A DNA stretch of 64,000 nt from Paulinella micropora (GCA_009731375.1 BJOX01000141.1:419703-483702); one strand, 5' to 3'; shown: positions 22,950 through 32,600, counted from the first letter of the stretch. The notes: a model not told the origin generated them from the letters alone. Program-made: numbers and translations.

Positions 22950-24622
22950 CTAAACCCTCCCGCTCCAATGTGCCGCGTTCACCTCAGCCGGTCGATGATA
23001 CGGGTGCGGTCGTCGGTCCTCCCTTTGAGACCCCGGTCTCGTCCTCCCTCCGCCGAAATCCCCCGCTCCACGGTGTTGTCGGCCACCGCCCTGTTGGCCC
23101 CTTGTGCCGCCTCCATCTCCACCAGTCTGCCGTCCTCCTTGTTGTTGCCGCACTGGTGCCTTTGGCATCTTCGCTAGAATCGCTGGATCCATCAACAGCG
23201 TCTTTACCGCCTTGACGTCTTCCTGATCCATCACCCAAGCCACCGGGTTGGTTTTGCCTTGCCATCTCAGCCACTTTTCTTTGTTATCAGTGGGTAGCGT
23301 CGGCAGTCTCAGGCCCGCGGTCAGCATTTCCGTCACCACATTCTTAGTGGTCTGTTCCCTCCATAGGCCATGCCCCAGAATAAGTGGGTATACCTTCCGC
23401 TCGTCATTAATCAGGCATGTATCAATGACTGCTTGGAATAAGGCCGGTAGGGTCACTCGGGTCCTGATCCTATCCTGAATTACCCCCCGAACCGTTTCCA
23501 ATTCCTCATCCGCATCGGTGAGGGCCACGAATCCAAAGACCGCACCGAAGACATAATGGATCACATCCACCAACTGCCAGTGCGTTCTCGCCGAATTGCC
23601 CTTGACCTCGTGGTCGAAGACGTCCTTCCATGTCTGCTGGTTCGACAATCCCTGGTTTGCCCCACTAATTCCAAAGACGTCCGCCAAGATGAAGCAAATT
23701 GATTCCAGATCGTTGCCACACTGCGCCCCGCGCAGCTGTTTCTTGAATTGTACTGCACATTGCCGCATCATGTTCATATATCTCCTATCATCCCCTTGGC
23801 TTTGGTCGATGCCGTCATATCCCCTCTTTGCCAGCTCCGTATTCGCCTTCAACTCCTTTACGATCTTCTCCCTTTTCTCCCATCCTTGGACCGAACTCTT
23901 GTTTGTACCACTCGCCCAGCCCGTGCGAGCCTTCTCTTCACCCTCCGATTCCTCCTCCTTTGAATCCTCATCCGACTCCGAGCCTTCCGAGCCGCTTTTC
24001 TTCTTCTTACTCTTCTTCTTCTTTTTCTTGCGTTTCTTTTTCTTCTTCTTTTCCGGTGATGGAGCCTCCATTTCCTCCAGTAATCTCAGCCAAAGCCTGA
24101 TCCAGGCTACCAAGCCATCCACACACCCCTCACCAATGACAGGCGATATACCCACATCCGTAGTTCCGTCACCGTCGCCTTCAGGCCTACTGCATCCATC
24201 TGAGCACTCCACTCCGCGCTGTCCATGAGTTTTTTGAGTGCCGTCTTCGCCTCCTTGATGTGTCCCATCGCATCCATTCCGTCGTTGTATTGCTTCATGG
24301 CCTCTGTGAAGAAACCCGCTTCCCTCCTCACTTCTTCCGCCCGTTGTACGTTTGCCCCCTCCAGCCACGACGCCAAATCATCAATCGGCTTGAGCATCAT
24401 GCTCCTGTTCCAATGCCGGTATGCCTCGAGCTCGGTGACTTTGGTGTCCTGCTGTCGGATTGCCATTATCAACCGTTCAATAGCTGCCAACAACTCCACC
24501 ACTTTTCCTTCGGTTATGATTTCCCCGTCATCCATTATAGGCCGTACCATATAAGCCGTCAACGCCTTCGCCGAAATCTGAGCCCTGTGATGTCCTACCG
24601 CCACCGCCAGAGCCTCCGCCAT
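22950..24622 (-). pseudogene. gag-like protein, main part (one frameshift)
   Basis: Two overlapping frames (24,107-24,622, then 22,950-24,368) form one protein. The first is helical and coiled-coil-like (VVELLAAIERLIMAIRQQ). The second has a Lys/Ser/Glu-rich hinge at about 23,940-24,060, then a helical capsid-like region (ICFILADVFGISG, WQLVDVIHYVFGAVFGFVAL, VYPLILGHGLWREQTTKN). It ends with a Gln/Gly/Arg-rich tail (QQQGGRQTGGDGGGTRGQQ) in the place where nucleocapsid zinc knuckles usually lie; no CCHC is visible. It is expected to form the virus-like particle shell. Homology to Gag is inferred from position and composition. The ATG at 24,622 follows a TAA directly, so translation more likely enters from the upstream frame at 24,989. 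Confidence 0.7.
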
Positions 24623-24764
24623 TTAACCAACACTCCCGTCTTGATCCCTGGCCCCCAATGCGGCTTGCCCGCTGGTAGCTGCCATTCATTCCAACCTTCG
24701 ATGTCTTCCTTGATTCCCCCTTCATCAGGTCGTCTGTCCAAATCTTGAGCGACTCCCTGCTTAG

Positions 24765-24989
24765 CTACGAGTAAATCTCGATAGCAGTCGGACTCTTCTG
24801 CAATAGCTCGAGAAAATGGTCGGACATAATCGGAGGGTTCCGTGCGTACACCAATGGAGCTGCCACCGCTGCCCTCGCCTTGTCCTCCTCCTCGTCCACT
24901 CGCATAGGTGAGAGTCCCACTCTCTTGAGCGGCGTAAACCTGATCGGTAGTACCGGCGGCGGTATCCCACCCGGCGCTTCGTCTGCCAT
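24765..24989 (-). CDS. gag N-terminal segment
   Basis: 74 codons starting MADEAPGG at 24,989, ten nt after a TCTACGTTAG signal. Downstream the reading continues in the next frame (RDLLVAKQGVAQDLDRR, to about 24,640). The start was chosen because of the signal and a sensible ATG context (ACCAATGG on the minus strand). Confidence 0.65.
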   Translation of the reverse strand: MADEAPGGIPPPVLPIRFTPLKRVGLSPMRVDEEEDKARAAVAAPLVYARNPPIMSDHFLELLQKSPTAIEIYS

Positions 24990-24998
24990 TGGTCGCCA

Positions 24999-25010
24999 CT
25001 AACGTAGAAG
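24999..25010 (-). promoter_or_regulatory. TCTACGTTAG signal before gag
   Basis: Minus strand CCCTTCTACGTTAG, then 10 nt, then ATG (24,989). The preceding pyrimidines make it look like a 3' splice site. It shares 14 bases with the LTR copy. Confidence 0.65.
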
Positions 25011-25121
25011 GGAAAATAAGATTAATAATGAAGACCAATTCATATATACATATACATATTTCCCCTCGGGCCTTCCTTGCCCTTCTCATACCCCTTTCTC
25101 AGGCCTTCCTTGCCCTTCTGT

Positions 25122-25141
25122 TCAAATATCTCCTCCCGTTT

Positions 25142-25177
<36 letters not shown>

Positions 25178-26636
25178 GGTGCCGTCTAATTCCTCCGTCC
25201 CCATCCTCTGCCTTACATGCTGAATTGGGCCAGGACGTCCCCATCCAGATCGTCCATCCAATCTCCCGTCTCTCCGTCATCTCCTTTCTCTTCCGTGTCC
25301 TTCTTGTCTCGCTTGTCTCTTCATCCGTCGTTTCTTCATCCATTGTGTCCGTGCCTACCTCCTCCTCTGCTGCCAACTCCTGTAAATGTTTTATCTCCCT
25401 CTCTGCCTCGAAAGCCGCTATCCACTCCCCCGTCTCTCTTGATCGTCATTCGTTGTCATCTATGTTCCCTTTCGTTTGTTCCTTCGTCCACCGTTTCCTT
25501 AAGTGCCCTATAAACTGTCTCCATTGGTCGAGGTTTTCCCCGCGCCATCTCTCCTCCCACTCTTTCGCTTCTGCCACTGTGCCCGAAAGCACGACTTCCC
25601 CTGACAGGCTAATACTCTGTATCAAGCCTCCCAACTTCCGTTCCATCTCCTGTATACGTGTATATTGTGCACGTGCTTCCTCCGTTTCCTTATAATGAGC
25701 CTAGCAGGGTTCCCGCATCGTTTGTGGCATCGTACTCGATCCCCTTTCCCATCTCCTTCTTATGATGTCCCATCTTGCCGCCTCAATCTTCTCTTGACTT
25801 TGTCGTGCCCGCTCCCGCTCCCTTTCCCATGCCTGACCCAATTCCGTAACTTGCCCCCCCATACCAAATCTCCCCGTATCTCCTGTTCCACTTCCAACTC
25901 CTCTTCGAGCTCCTTGTCCTCCTCCCTCCTTCTCGCGTCTCTCGCCCGTTCCAGTTCCTGTGTCACTCTCTCCACTTCCTCATCCACTGCCATTTCCTTC
26001 ATTTGCGTGTGGCTTGTTGTCTCTCTTCCCAGTTTGTTTTCCTCCTTTCCCTCTTCACTGGCCGTCTCTCCCTGTTTGGCCCACTGTTTAGTGCCCGCCC
26101 GCAGCTTGAAGCCATTCCTCTGTCTCCCGACTGTCCCAGTCGTTGTCTGGTGCCCGATTCTCCACCCTCTCGATTATACTTCTCACCCTTAATGGTTCCA
26201 CGAACAGTGTCCAACTGTCATCCCCTCTTTCTCGGAGAGACTGTACCCATTTCTTAGCATGTGCCGCTTTGCCCGTGGCGCAAGCCCACGCCGTGTGCAA
26301 CCTCCGCGCTACCCATTTTCCCCCCACCTTCGTCAATGAGGCCATAAAGATGTATTGATATCTCGCCTCTTCCGACTTGGCGAATAGTTTCCATAAACCC
26401 TCCTTGTCCCTAAACCACCGCCATCATAGTTCCCATAATTGTCTGATCGCCATCCACCTCGAATCCTTCATCACCCGCTCCGTTTCCAAAATCGCCCCCA
26501 CTCGTTCACCCCACTCCTCCCCCATCTCGTCTATAAACCGTCCTGCTTCCTCATCCATCTTATATTCCACCCTGCTTTTCTGTCCCCACCTCTTTTCCTC
26601 CTCCGTCAGTTCCGTCCTTATCTCCCTCTTGCTCAT
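25122..26636 (-). pseudogene. accessory ORF C (coiled-coil, heavily frameshifted)
   Basis: Starts MSKREIRTELTEEEK at 26,636, about 14 nt after a TCTACGTTAG signal. Successive pieces in different frames (26,424-26,636; 26,088-26,345; 25,760-26,002; 25,446-25,646; 25,122-25,376) share the same charged, Trp-containing, helical style (e.g. WVQSLRERGDDSWTLFVEPL, EEVERVTQELERARDARR, LDQWRQFIGHLRKRW). Read together they suggest one protein of about 450-480 aa. The far end holds a CA microsatellite (25,147-25,176). I do not recognise a family. At least four indels are needed to join it, so this copy is not functional as sequenced. Confidence 0.55.
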
Positions 26637-26650
26637 CCCTCGACGTGTGT

Positions 26651-26662
26651 CCTAACGTAGAA
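26651..26662 (-). promoter_or_regulatory. TCTACGTTAG signal before ORF C
   Basis: Minus strand CACTTCTACGTTAGG, then 14 nt to the ATG at 26,636. It lies in the 52-bp gap between ORF B and ORF C. Confidence 0.65.
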
Positions 26663-26688
26663 GTGTGTATCGTGTTTCCTAGCGCCCC

Positions 26689-27132
26689 CTACTCCTCCCT
26701 TTTCGCCTTCTTATTAGGCTTGACCTCCTCCTTGTCTCCTATCCCCCTTTCCCTTTTCTCCTTCTTCCAAGCCTCTCTGGCCTCCTTCCAACTCTGCTCT
26801 GCTACATATCTTGTTCTCCTCATCACAGCCGCCTTCTCAAACGCCGTCTTCAAACCATATAACTCTGTCATCCTCCTTCTCGTCCCCTCCGTGTCCGCCG
26901 GACATATATCTCCTTGTTCCCTCATCGATTTCATTTTCATCCGCAGGATTTCGAATCCCTCTGTTGCTTCGGCCACATGTTTATATATGTCCTTTCCTAT
27001 TCGTATTTCTCCCTTTCCCCACATTCCTTTTCCTCCTTCCTCCGTCTCTTCCTCCCATGCCTTTCGCCAAAACTCCGGCTGTTCTCCCTTGCCCTCGACT
27101 TTTTCCTCCTTGTCTGACTCCTTCTTTTCCAT
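26689..27132 (-). CDS. accessory ORF B (W-GEIRIG family)
   Basis: 147 codons, uninterrupted, MEKKESDKEEK to KKAKREE. It is highly charged and helical. Core: EFWRKAWEEE, then MWGKGEIRIGKDIYKHV (about residues 38-54), then a helical stretch with R-RTRYVAEQSWKEA. The C-terminus is nuclear-localisation-like (KPNKKAKR). The core is clearly paralogous to two units in ORF A. The signal TCTACGTTAG lies 5 nt before the ATG. Function unknown; no enzyme motif. It would be expressed with its neighbours in the 5' module. Confidence 0.72.
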   Translation of the reverse strand: MEKKESDKEEKVEGKGEQPEFWRKAWEEETEEGGKGMWGKGEIRIGKDIYKHVAEATEGFEILRMKMKSMREQGDICPADTEGTRRRMTELYGLKTAFEKAAVMRRTRYVAEQSWKEAREAWKKEKRERGIGDKEEVKPNKKAKREE

Positions 27133-27137
27133 TGTGA

Positions 27138-27149
27138 CCTAACGTAGAT
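27138..27149 (-). promoter_or_regulatory. TCTACGTTAG signal before ORF B
   Basis: Minus strand GCATCTACGTTAGG, then TCACA and the ATG at 27,132. Confidence 0.65.
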
Positions 27150-27180
27150 GCAATCAGAGGTATCCCCCCTCCCTACCGTC

Positions 27181-27944
27181 CTACGACAAGTAGCTAGATC
27201 GTTGTCGCTTATTCTTGCCACGCTCCTCCATTTCCTCCTCTTCGTCAGGGTTATACCCCATTGACTCAAGTGTCCAAGAAACTTGGTCATATCGTGTTTT
27301 CAAGTATTTCCTACGCCTCTGTCTCGCCAAACCCCACAACGTCTCGCAGACCTGTTTGTGCCTTCCAGCCTCTTCTTCCAACTCCTCAAGCTTCCTCTGT
27401 CTCTCATCTCCTTGTTCCAAAGCCTCGATTCTTGCCATACACATCTTGTATAGCTGCCACATATCTTCCACTTGTCTATATATGTTCCTCCCGATACGTA
27501 TTTCACCCTCTTTCCACAGTTCCGATTCTGGGAAATCCTCCTCCTCCAGGTATGCCTCTTGCCAAAAGCTCTTCTTTTCTTGAGCCGTTTTCTTCTCCTT
27601 CTCCCTTCCTCTTCGCACCTCCGCCACCTTTCGTTCCCTTAAACGACACAACGTTTCAAAGCCCTGCCAGACTTCCACATGTTCCTTATGTCGTTTGTCC
27701 AGATCCTCGTCTGTCTCATGCCCGGCTTACCCTTAGCGTATGAAGTGGCTATTTCAACGTTCTCCCTCATTCGCTCCCTGACCGCGTAGACGTCTATGCG
27801 GCACTCTCCTTCCTCCCACAACGTGTCATCATCGATATCCTCCTCTGACGGGCCCTTGGGTTTCGACGCCTGGTCAGACCCCCTTCCGAGCGCATCGTCT
27901 CTCTCCCTCTTGCCTTGTGCCCCCTCCTGATTTTCAGACTCCAT
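27181..27944 (-). pseudogene. accessory ORF A (two W-GEIRIG units, one frameshift)
   Basis: Starts MESENQEG at 27,944. A one-base shift near 27,710 separates the first frame (27,639-27,944) from the second (27,181-27,678). Unit 1 has LWEEGECRIDVYAVRERM; after the shift it continues DEDLDKRHKEHVEVW and LCRLRERKVAEVRRG. Unit 2 has FWQEAYLEEE, LWKEGEIRIGRNIYRQV, RHKQVCETLWGLARQRRRKYL, then an acidic tail and a basic end (KNKRQRSS). So the protein is a tandem duplication of a unit of about 110 aa that also makes up ORF B. Highly charged, probably coiled coil. Function unknown. Confidence 0.68.
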
Positions 27945-27949
27945 CACAG

Positions 27950-27961
27950 TACGTAGATATA
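27950..27961 (-). promoter_or_regulatory. variant TCTACGTAC signal before ORF A
   Basis: Minus strand TATCTACGTACTGTG directly before the ATG at 27,944. It matches the first eight bases of the signal but lacks the terminal TTAG, so it may be a decayed copy. Confidence 0.5.
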
Positions 27962-28038
27962 ATATCCTGTATAGCCTATCCCATTCCTTTCCTCATTTCC
28001 ACATTCCACGCTCCCTCTGAGCTTCCCACCCTACGCAC

Positions 28039-28660
28039 TCAGTGCGAGAAGGAAAATAAGGACTTGACGGGTACTGATATGGCCGATATGGGCAGTATTC
28101 CATCTTTTGCAAAAAGCCCGTAAAACCTCTTGAAAAGGCTTCCCTTTTCCGTCTTCACCGCCTCAGAGGATGTCACCCGCAAAAAGCGTGGTTTTCCACT
28201 TGGAATTTTGCGCCATGATGTCTTCCTTGTTTTTGTCTTGTTTCGCCATGCCCCTTGCGTCTTTCCCCAATCCAACTCCACCACTTGTTTCTCCCCTGTT
28301 CCCTTTGTGGTTCCCACCACTTCCCATCCTTCCATTCCTTGACGATGAGCATAAACCATCCCATGTCAGCCATCCACCATGCCGTCTGGTTGCCTCCTTC
28401 AGACTGTCTTCCCCCCGTTGTATCCTTCCAAATAAACCCATCCATATGTCATGCCATATCATTGTTCATCCCTCCAAGCCTTCAAATCTGTGTCGTATTC
28501 TCCCTTGTGACATGTTTCCCCATGTCTTTGTTCCTCCGACCCACCATCCTCCTTTGATATCCATGAGAACCTTCCACCTTCCATACCATTCCTGTGTTTC
28601 TATTCCCGCACGCTTCGTGAGAAAACATGTTATCATGCCTCCATCATCCACAGCAAACAT
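28039..28660 (-). pseudogene. accessory ORF 0 (Trp-rich, frameshifted)
   Basis: Starts MFAVDDGGMIT at 28,660. Three overlapping minus frames (28,466-28,660; 28,163-28,462; 28,039-28,359) give Trp/Gly/Lys-rich pieces (WYGRWKVLMDIKGGWW, WMGLFGRIQRGEDSL, VVELDWGKTQGAW). They end with GSLFKRFYGLFAKDGI and a stop. At least two indels; about 205 aa if joined. It is unlike the charged ORFs A-C. ACGTTGG six nt before the ATG (28,665-28,671) is one base from the signal core. Family unknown. Confidence 0.5.
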
Positions 28661-28680
28661 AGAACCAACGTTTGCATAAG

Positions 28681-29138
28681 GTTGTCCTTACCTTTTCGTA
28701 AAAGACATGACATGTGTGGTGTGTCCCCATGACATGTATGTACAGCAACCCTTGCTCATCGGTCGAAAAATCCCCAAACACGTAAAGGACGCATAAAACA
28801 CATTCCTTGTATATAATGTGCATGCAAGGCAACCATTTGCAATAATAAATTCCAAGTTTCATGTGTAAAACCCATTTCCCGCCACATGATGTGTGTGTGT
28901 TTGACACAGCAACCCCCGCTCATCCAAGAAAAAGCACGAGAACCCAAAAATGACACAAGAAATGCATAGTCCCCATACATATGCACCAAAAACTTCCAAA
29001 ACCATTAGCAAATACCATGCTTTCCATAAAACAACCCCTGTCGCAACTTCGAATCTGTGCAGAATTTTTCTCAAATCCAAGAGGTTCTAAAAATTTCCGA
29101 GTAATGAGGAAAATTTCTTACCCCGTAAACCATGTTTT
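28681..29138. other. 5' leader region of the Ty3-type element with a ~160-bp duplication
   Basis: CATGACATGTATGTACAGCAACCC (28,728, split by small changes) and CATGATGTGTGTGTG with CAGCAACCCCCGCTCATC (28,886) mark two diverged tandem copies of about 160 bp. No ORF is credible. This would be the untranslated leader between the LTR and ORF 0. Confidence 0.6.
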
Positions 29139-29153
29139 TATTAGCGACTCCAA
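29139..29153 (-). promoter_or_regulatory. candidate primer-binding site
   Basis: Immediately inside the 5' LTR end (ACGGTAACA on the minus strand), after one T, comes TGGAGTCGCTAATA. It begins with the TGG expected for complementarity to the CCA end of a tRNA. The matching tRNA is not identified. Confidence 0.5.
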
Positions 29154-29325
29154 TGTTACCGTGACTCAATATTTAATAATATAATAATTATCTAACGACT
29201 TGTAGAATGAGGAATACCTAACGTGGAAGGGACTCCGTACTCTCCAAGCCAAGGATAACCGAACAGACCGGAACATCGGGTAATGCCATTATATACCGGG
29301 TGTGCAGGCGTAAAACACTGAAGCG
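29154..29325 (-). repeat. 5' LTR (partial)
   Basis: Direct repeat of 13,765-13,941, with matching start (TGTTACCGTGACTC on the plus strand) and a sharp loss of similarity after about 29,325. The element may be truncated here, or the U3 part may have been replaced. Confidence 0.8.
29217..29229 (-). promoter_or_regulatory. TCTACGTTAG-like signal, LTR copy (5' LTR)
   Basis: Minus strand CCCTTCCACGTTAGG then TATTCC. One base differs from the 3' LTR copy. It lies about 63 nt inside the 5' LTR from its end, so it would be in the transcribed leader. Confidence 0.6.
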
Positions 29326-30715
29326 CTTTTAATAATATATAAAATCCTTGCCACTTGTATGAACTTATGATAAGTGGGAAGCGTAAGAGTACAGGTAAAC
29401 TTTGAAATGGAAGTTGTACCAAGAGATTATAGACTGGCAAACTTGAGGCGCGGCAATAAAAAGTGGAAGGAATTTTATATACTTTTGCTCACCGTAAGTT
29501 CTACAGTGTTGATTGCTGTCGCCGCAACTGACTGACTCGGAACTGATTCGTAGGGGTCGGAGTCTATTAATAATTAAGCGTGAGCATCACTGATCCAATG
29601 TAACTTTACTAGGTTGCCGGGGGAGCGGTTCCCATTCTGTACTTCAGACACTTAGTCTTTATTGAGACAGAAGGAAATCGGAACCAGACACTGGCTCAGT
29701 CAAATTAAACTAACTACCCGCCTAAACTTATTTAAATAAAGGAAATACAACTGAGTATAAAAGGTAAAGTGAGCAATGATCAGTCCTGTGACTGACACGT
29801 CACTAAGTGCCCAACCCCAGACCGTCACACTTAGAGTGATACAGGTAAAATAGGTCATTGTCCTTGGGGTGGCCGGTATGACTAAATACTATTATTAATA
29901 AAATTTGTTCATTGTCATCACAAGGAAAAAAATTCAAATCCGGCTCGCGTAAATCAAACTAGTACTGCTTGAATGGCTAGATTGGCGCCGGACTATCCTG
30001 CGATTTTCTAGCTCGCTAGATTATGTACTATTCGAAGAATCATGATGAATCTCTTTGGCGACACTGAACTGAATGTCCCCAGTTTGCAGCAATCATGAGA
30101 TTTGCAACAACTTTGAAAGCCCAAACGAAAACTGATCTCAAAACTTTATTAATATTAATATTATTACATGGAGAATTCCACCGTACATCCATTGAGTTTA
30201 GAACGTGTCTTAACACGCTGTTGCCGTCAAAAACGCCTCACAAATTGTTAAAGGTGCAACAGACTAACTAAGAGATCTGAAACAGTAGGAAACTATGAAT
30301 GTGATATGACACAAAAATCAAGGACATGTGGAAATTCTCTGTCATCCCTCCCTGGTTCAGTCTACGTCTAATTGCTGAGTCTCTGGGAAAAGATCACGAT
30401 GAACCTCTCCAGAGATGCAAGACGATCCGATTGAGGAAGTAATATTACAAACAACATTCAACCTGAATGTCGATTGTAATATAGGACCTTGAAAAGATAT
30501 TAATATTTGCTAACTAATAGCAAGCGCTTTGTGTGGAATTCCCCAGAGAGGGCCCACAACAAATTTTTACAGAAGAAGTTGAAGTGGGTTATTAGCCACA
30601 GTGGCCACCAGTGGAACATAACACTGCGTGGTGCAAATAGAATTTCTCCAAGGCGACCAGACTAAAAAACCTAAACAAAAACACCAGCAGCATTCATGCA
30701 ACAACAACAACACAA
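29326..30715. other. AT-rich low-copy DNA, no gene recognised
   Basis: About 1.4 kb of AT-rich sequence with TTAATAATTAA-type strings and short frames only. The first 50 bp resemble 13,265-13,350. Confidence 0.6.
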
Positions 30716-30719
30716 CAAC

Positions 30720-30765
30720 AACAATAATAATAATAACAATAATAATAATAATAATAATAATAATG

Positions 30766-30840
<75 letters not shown>
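30720..30840. repeat. (AAT)n with CAA start
   Basis: ACA/CAA units (30,698-30,722), then AAT units. Confidence 0.96.
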
Positions 30841-30954
30841 TCAAACACATTCCGCAGAACACACAGCGAAAGACGGTTTGCATGTGATGTTGTGGGCGCT
30901 ATGTAAGTGTGTGTGAGGCCCCGGCCGAGGGGGGGGGGGATTGGGCTTCTCAAG

Positions 30955-31150
30955 AAGAAGAAGGAGAAGAAGAAGAAGAAGAAGAAGAAGAAGAAGAAGA
31001 AGAAGAAGAAGAAGAAGAAGAAGAAGAAGAAGAAGAAGGTGGAGGAGGAAGAGGAAGAGGAGGAGGAGGAGGAGGAGAAGAAGAAGAAGAAGAAAAAGAA
31101 GAAGAAGAAGAAGAAGAAGAAGAAGAAGAAGGAGGAGGAGGAGGAGGATT

Positions 31151-31182
<32 letters not shown>

Positions 31183-31188
31183 CGCAGT

Positions 31189-31226
<38 letters not shown>

Positions 31227-31280
31227 TAGTAGTAGGAGGAGGAGGAGGAAGAGAAGTAGAAGTAGAATTAGAGGTAGAAT

Positions 31281-31313
<33 letters not shown>

Positions 31314-31583
31314 AAGAAGAAGAAGAAGAAGAAGAAGAAGAAGAAGGAGGAGGAGGAGGAGGAGGAGGAGGAGGAGCAGGAGGAGGAGGAGAAGAAGAAG
31401 AAGAAGAAGAAGAAGAAGAAGAAGAAGAAGAAGAAGAAGAAGAAGGAGAAGGAAAAGGAGAAGAAGAAGAAGAAGAAGGAGGAGGAGGAGGAGGAGGAGG
31501 AGGAGGAAGAGAAGTAGAAGTAGAAGTAGAGGTAGAAGTAGTAGTAGTAGTAGTAGAAGTAGTACTAGTAGTAGTAGTAGTAA

Positions 31584-31627
<44 letters not shown>

Positions 31628-31666
31628 ATAGTAGTAGTAGTAGTAGTAGTAGTAGCAGTAGCAGTG

Positions 31667-31736
<70 letters not shown>

Positions 31737-31832
31737 GAGGAGGAGGAGGAAGAGAAGTAGAAGTAGAATTAGAGGTAGTAGTAGTTAGTAGTAGTAGTAG
31801 TAGTAGTAGTACAAGAAGAAGAAGAAGAAGAA

Positions 31833-31864
<32 letters not shown>

Positions 31865-31912
31865 AGAAAAAGAAGAAGAAGAAGAGGAAGAAGAAGAAAA
31901 AGAAGAAGAATA
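30955..31912. repeat. compound trinucleotide array (GAA/GAG/TAG) with higher-order repeat
   Basis: Almost 1 kb of A/G-starting trinucleotides in blocks. A marker GGAAGAGAAGTAGAAGTAGA recurs at about 31,248, 31,505 and 31,749, each time followed by TAG units, so blocks of about 240-260 bp are themselves repeated. Long poly-Lys/Arg/Glu/Ser frames are artefacts. Confidence 0.93.
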
Positions 31913-32065
31913 ATATCAAAAACGATAACGACAACAACAACACGATAGCTGCATGGTTGCAGATTGTTTTCGACAAGAGTGTACCCCATCATGGCGAGGC
32001 GCCCGTTAAGCTCTTCATTATGAGAATGAAAGCCAAACCTACAACGATGAATATTAATAATCATA
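31913..32065. other. unique segment between trinucleotide arrays
   Basis: About 150 bp without repeats. One frame reads MVADCFRQECTPSWR-like, but no exon can be supported. Confidence 0.4.
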
Positions 32066-32121
32066 TTGATGACGATGATGATGATGATGATGAAGATGAT
32101 GATGATGATGATGATAATAAG

Positions 32122-32153
<32 letters not shown>

Positions 32154-32236
32154 CAACAAGAACAACAATAATAATAATAATAATAATAATAATGATGATG
32201 ATGATGATGATAATGATGATGATGATGATGATAATG

Positions 32237-32289
<53 letters not shown>

Positions 32290-32296
32290 AATAATG

Positions 32297-32332
<36 letters not shown>

Positions 32333-32365
32333 GTAACTACTACTACTACCACTACTACTACTACA

Positions 32366-32416
<51 letters not shown>

Positions 32417-32449
32417 GCTGCTGCTACTGCTGCTGCTAATAATAATGAC

Positions 32450-32517
<68 letters not shown>

Positions 32518-32568
32518 TAATAATGATAATGATATTAATGATAATAATAATAATAATTTAATAATAAT

Positions 32569-32600
<32 letters not shown>

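Larger units (their letters stand above)
13765..29325 (-). mobile_element. large Ty3/gypsy-type LTR retroelement with 5' accessory ORFs
   Basis: A roughly 15.5-kb minus-strand element bounded by direct repeats beginning TGTTACCGTGACTC on the plus strand (13,765 and 29,154). The minus-strand order is gag-like, protease-like, RT, RNase H, integrase, which is the Ty3/Metaviridae order and not the Copia order. The coding part is much richer in G+C than the AT-rich flanks. Most ORFs are broken by one or more frameshifts, so this copy is probably inactive unless some shifts are sequencing errors. Two features are unusual for the family: about 3.7 kb of additional ORFs upstream of gag (25,000-28,660), and a long 3' region. 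The length is about two to three times that of a typical Ty3 element. Confidence 0.93.

Noticed and set aside
30841-32451. 536-codon minus frame and several 290-335-codon plus frames
   Set aside because: Homopolymeric Ile/Thr/Ser/Arg/Lys translation of trinucleotide arrays.
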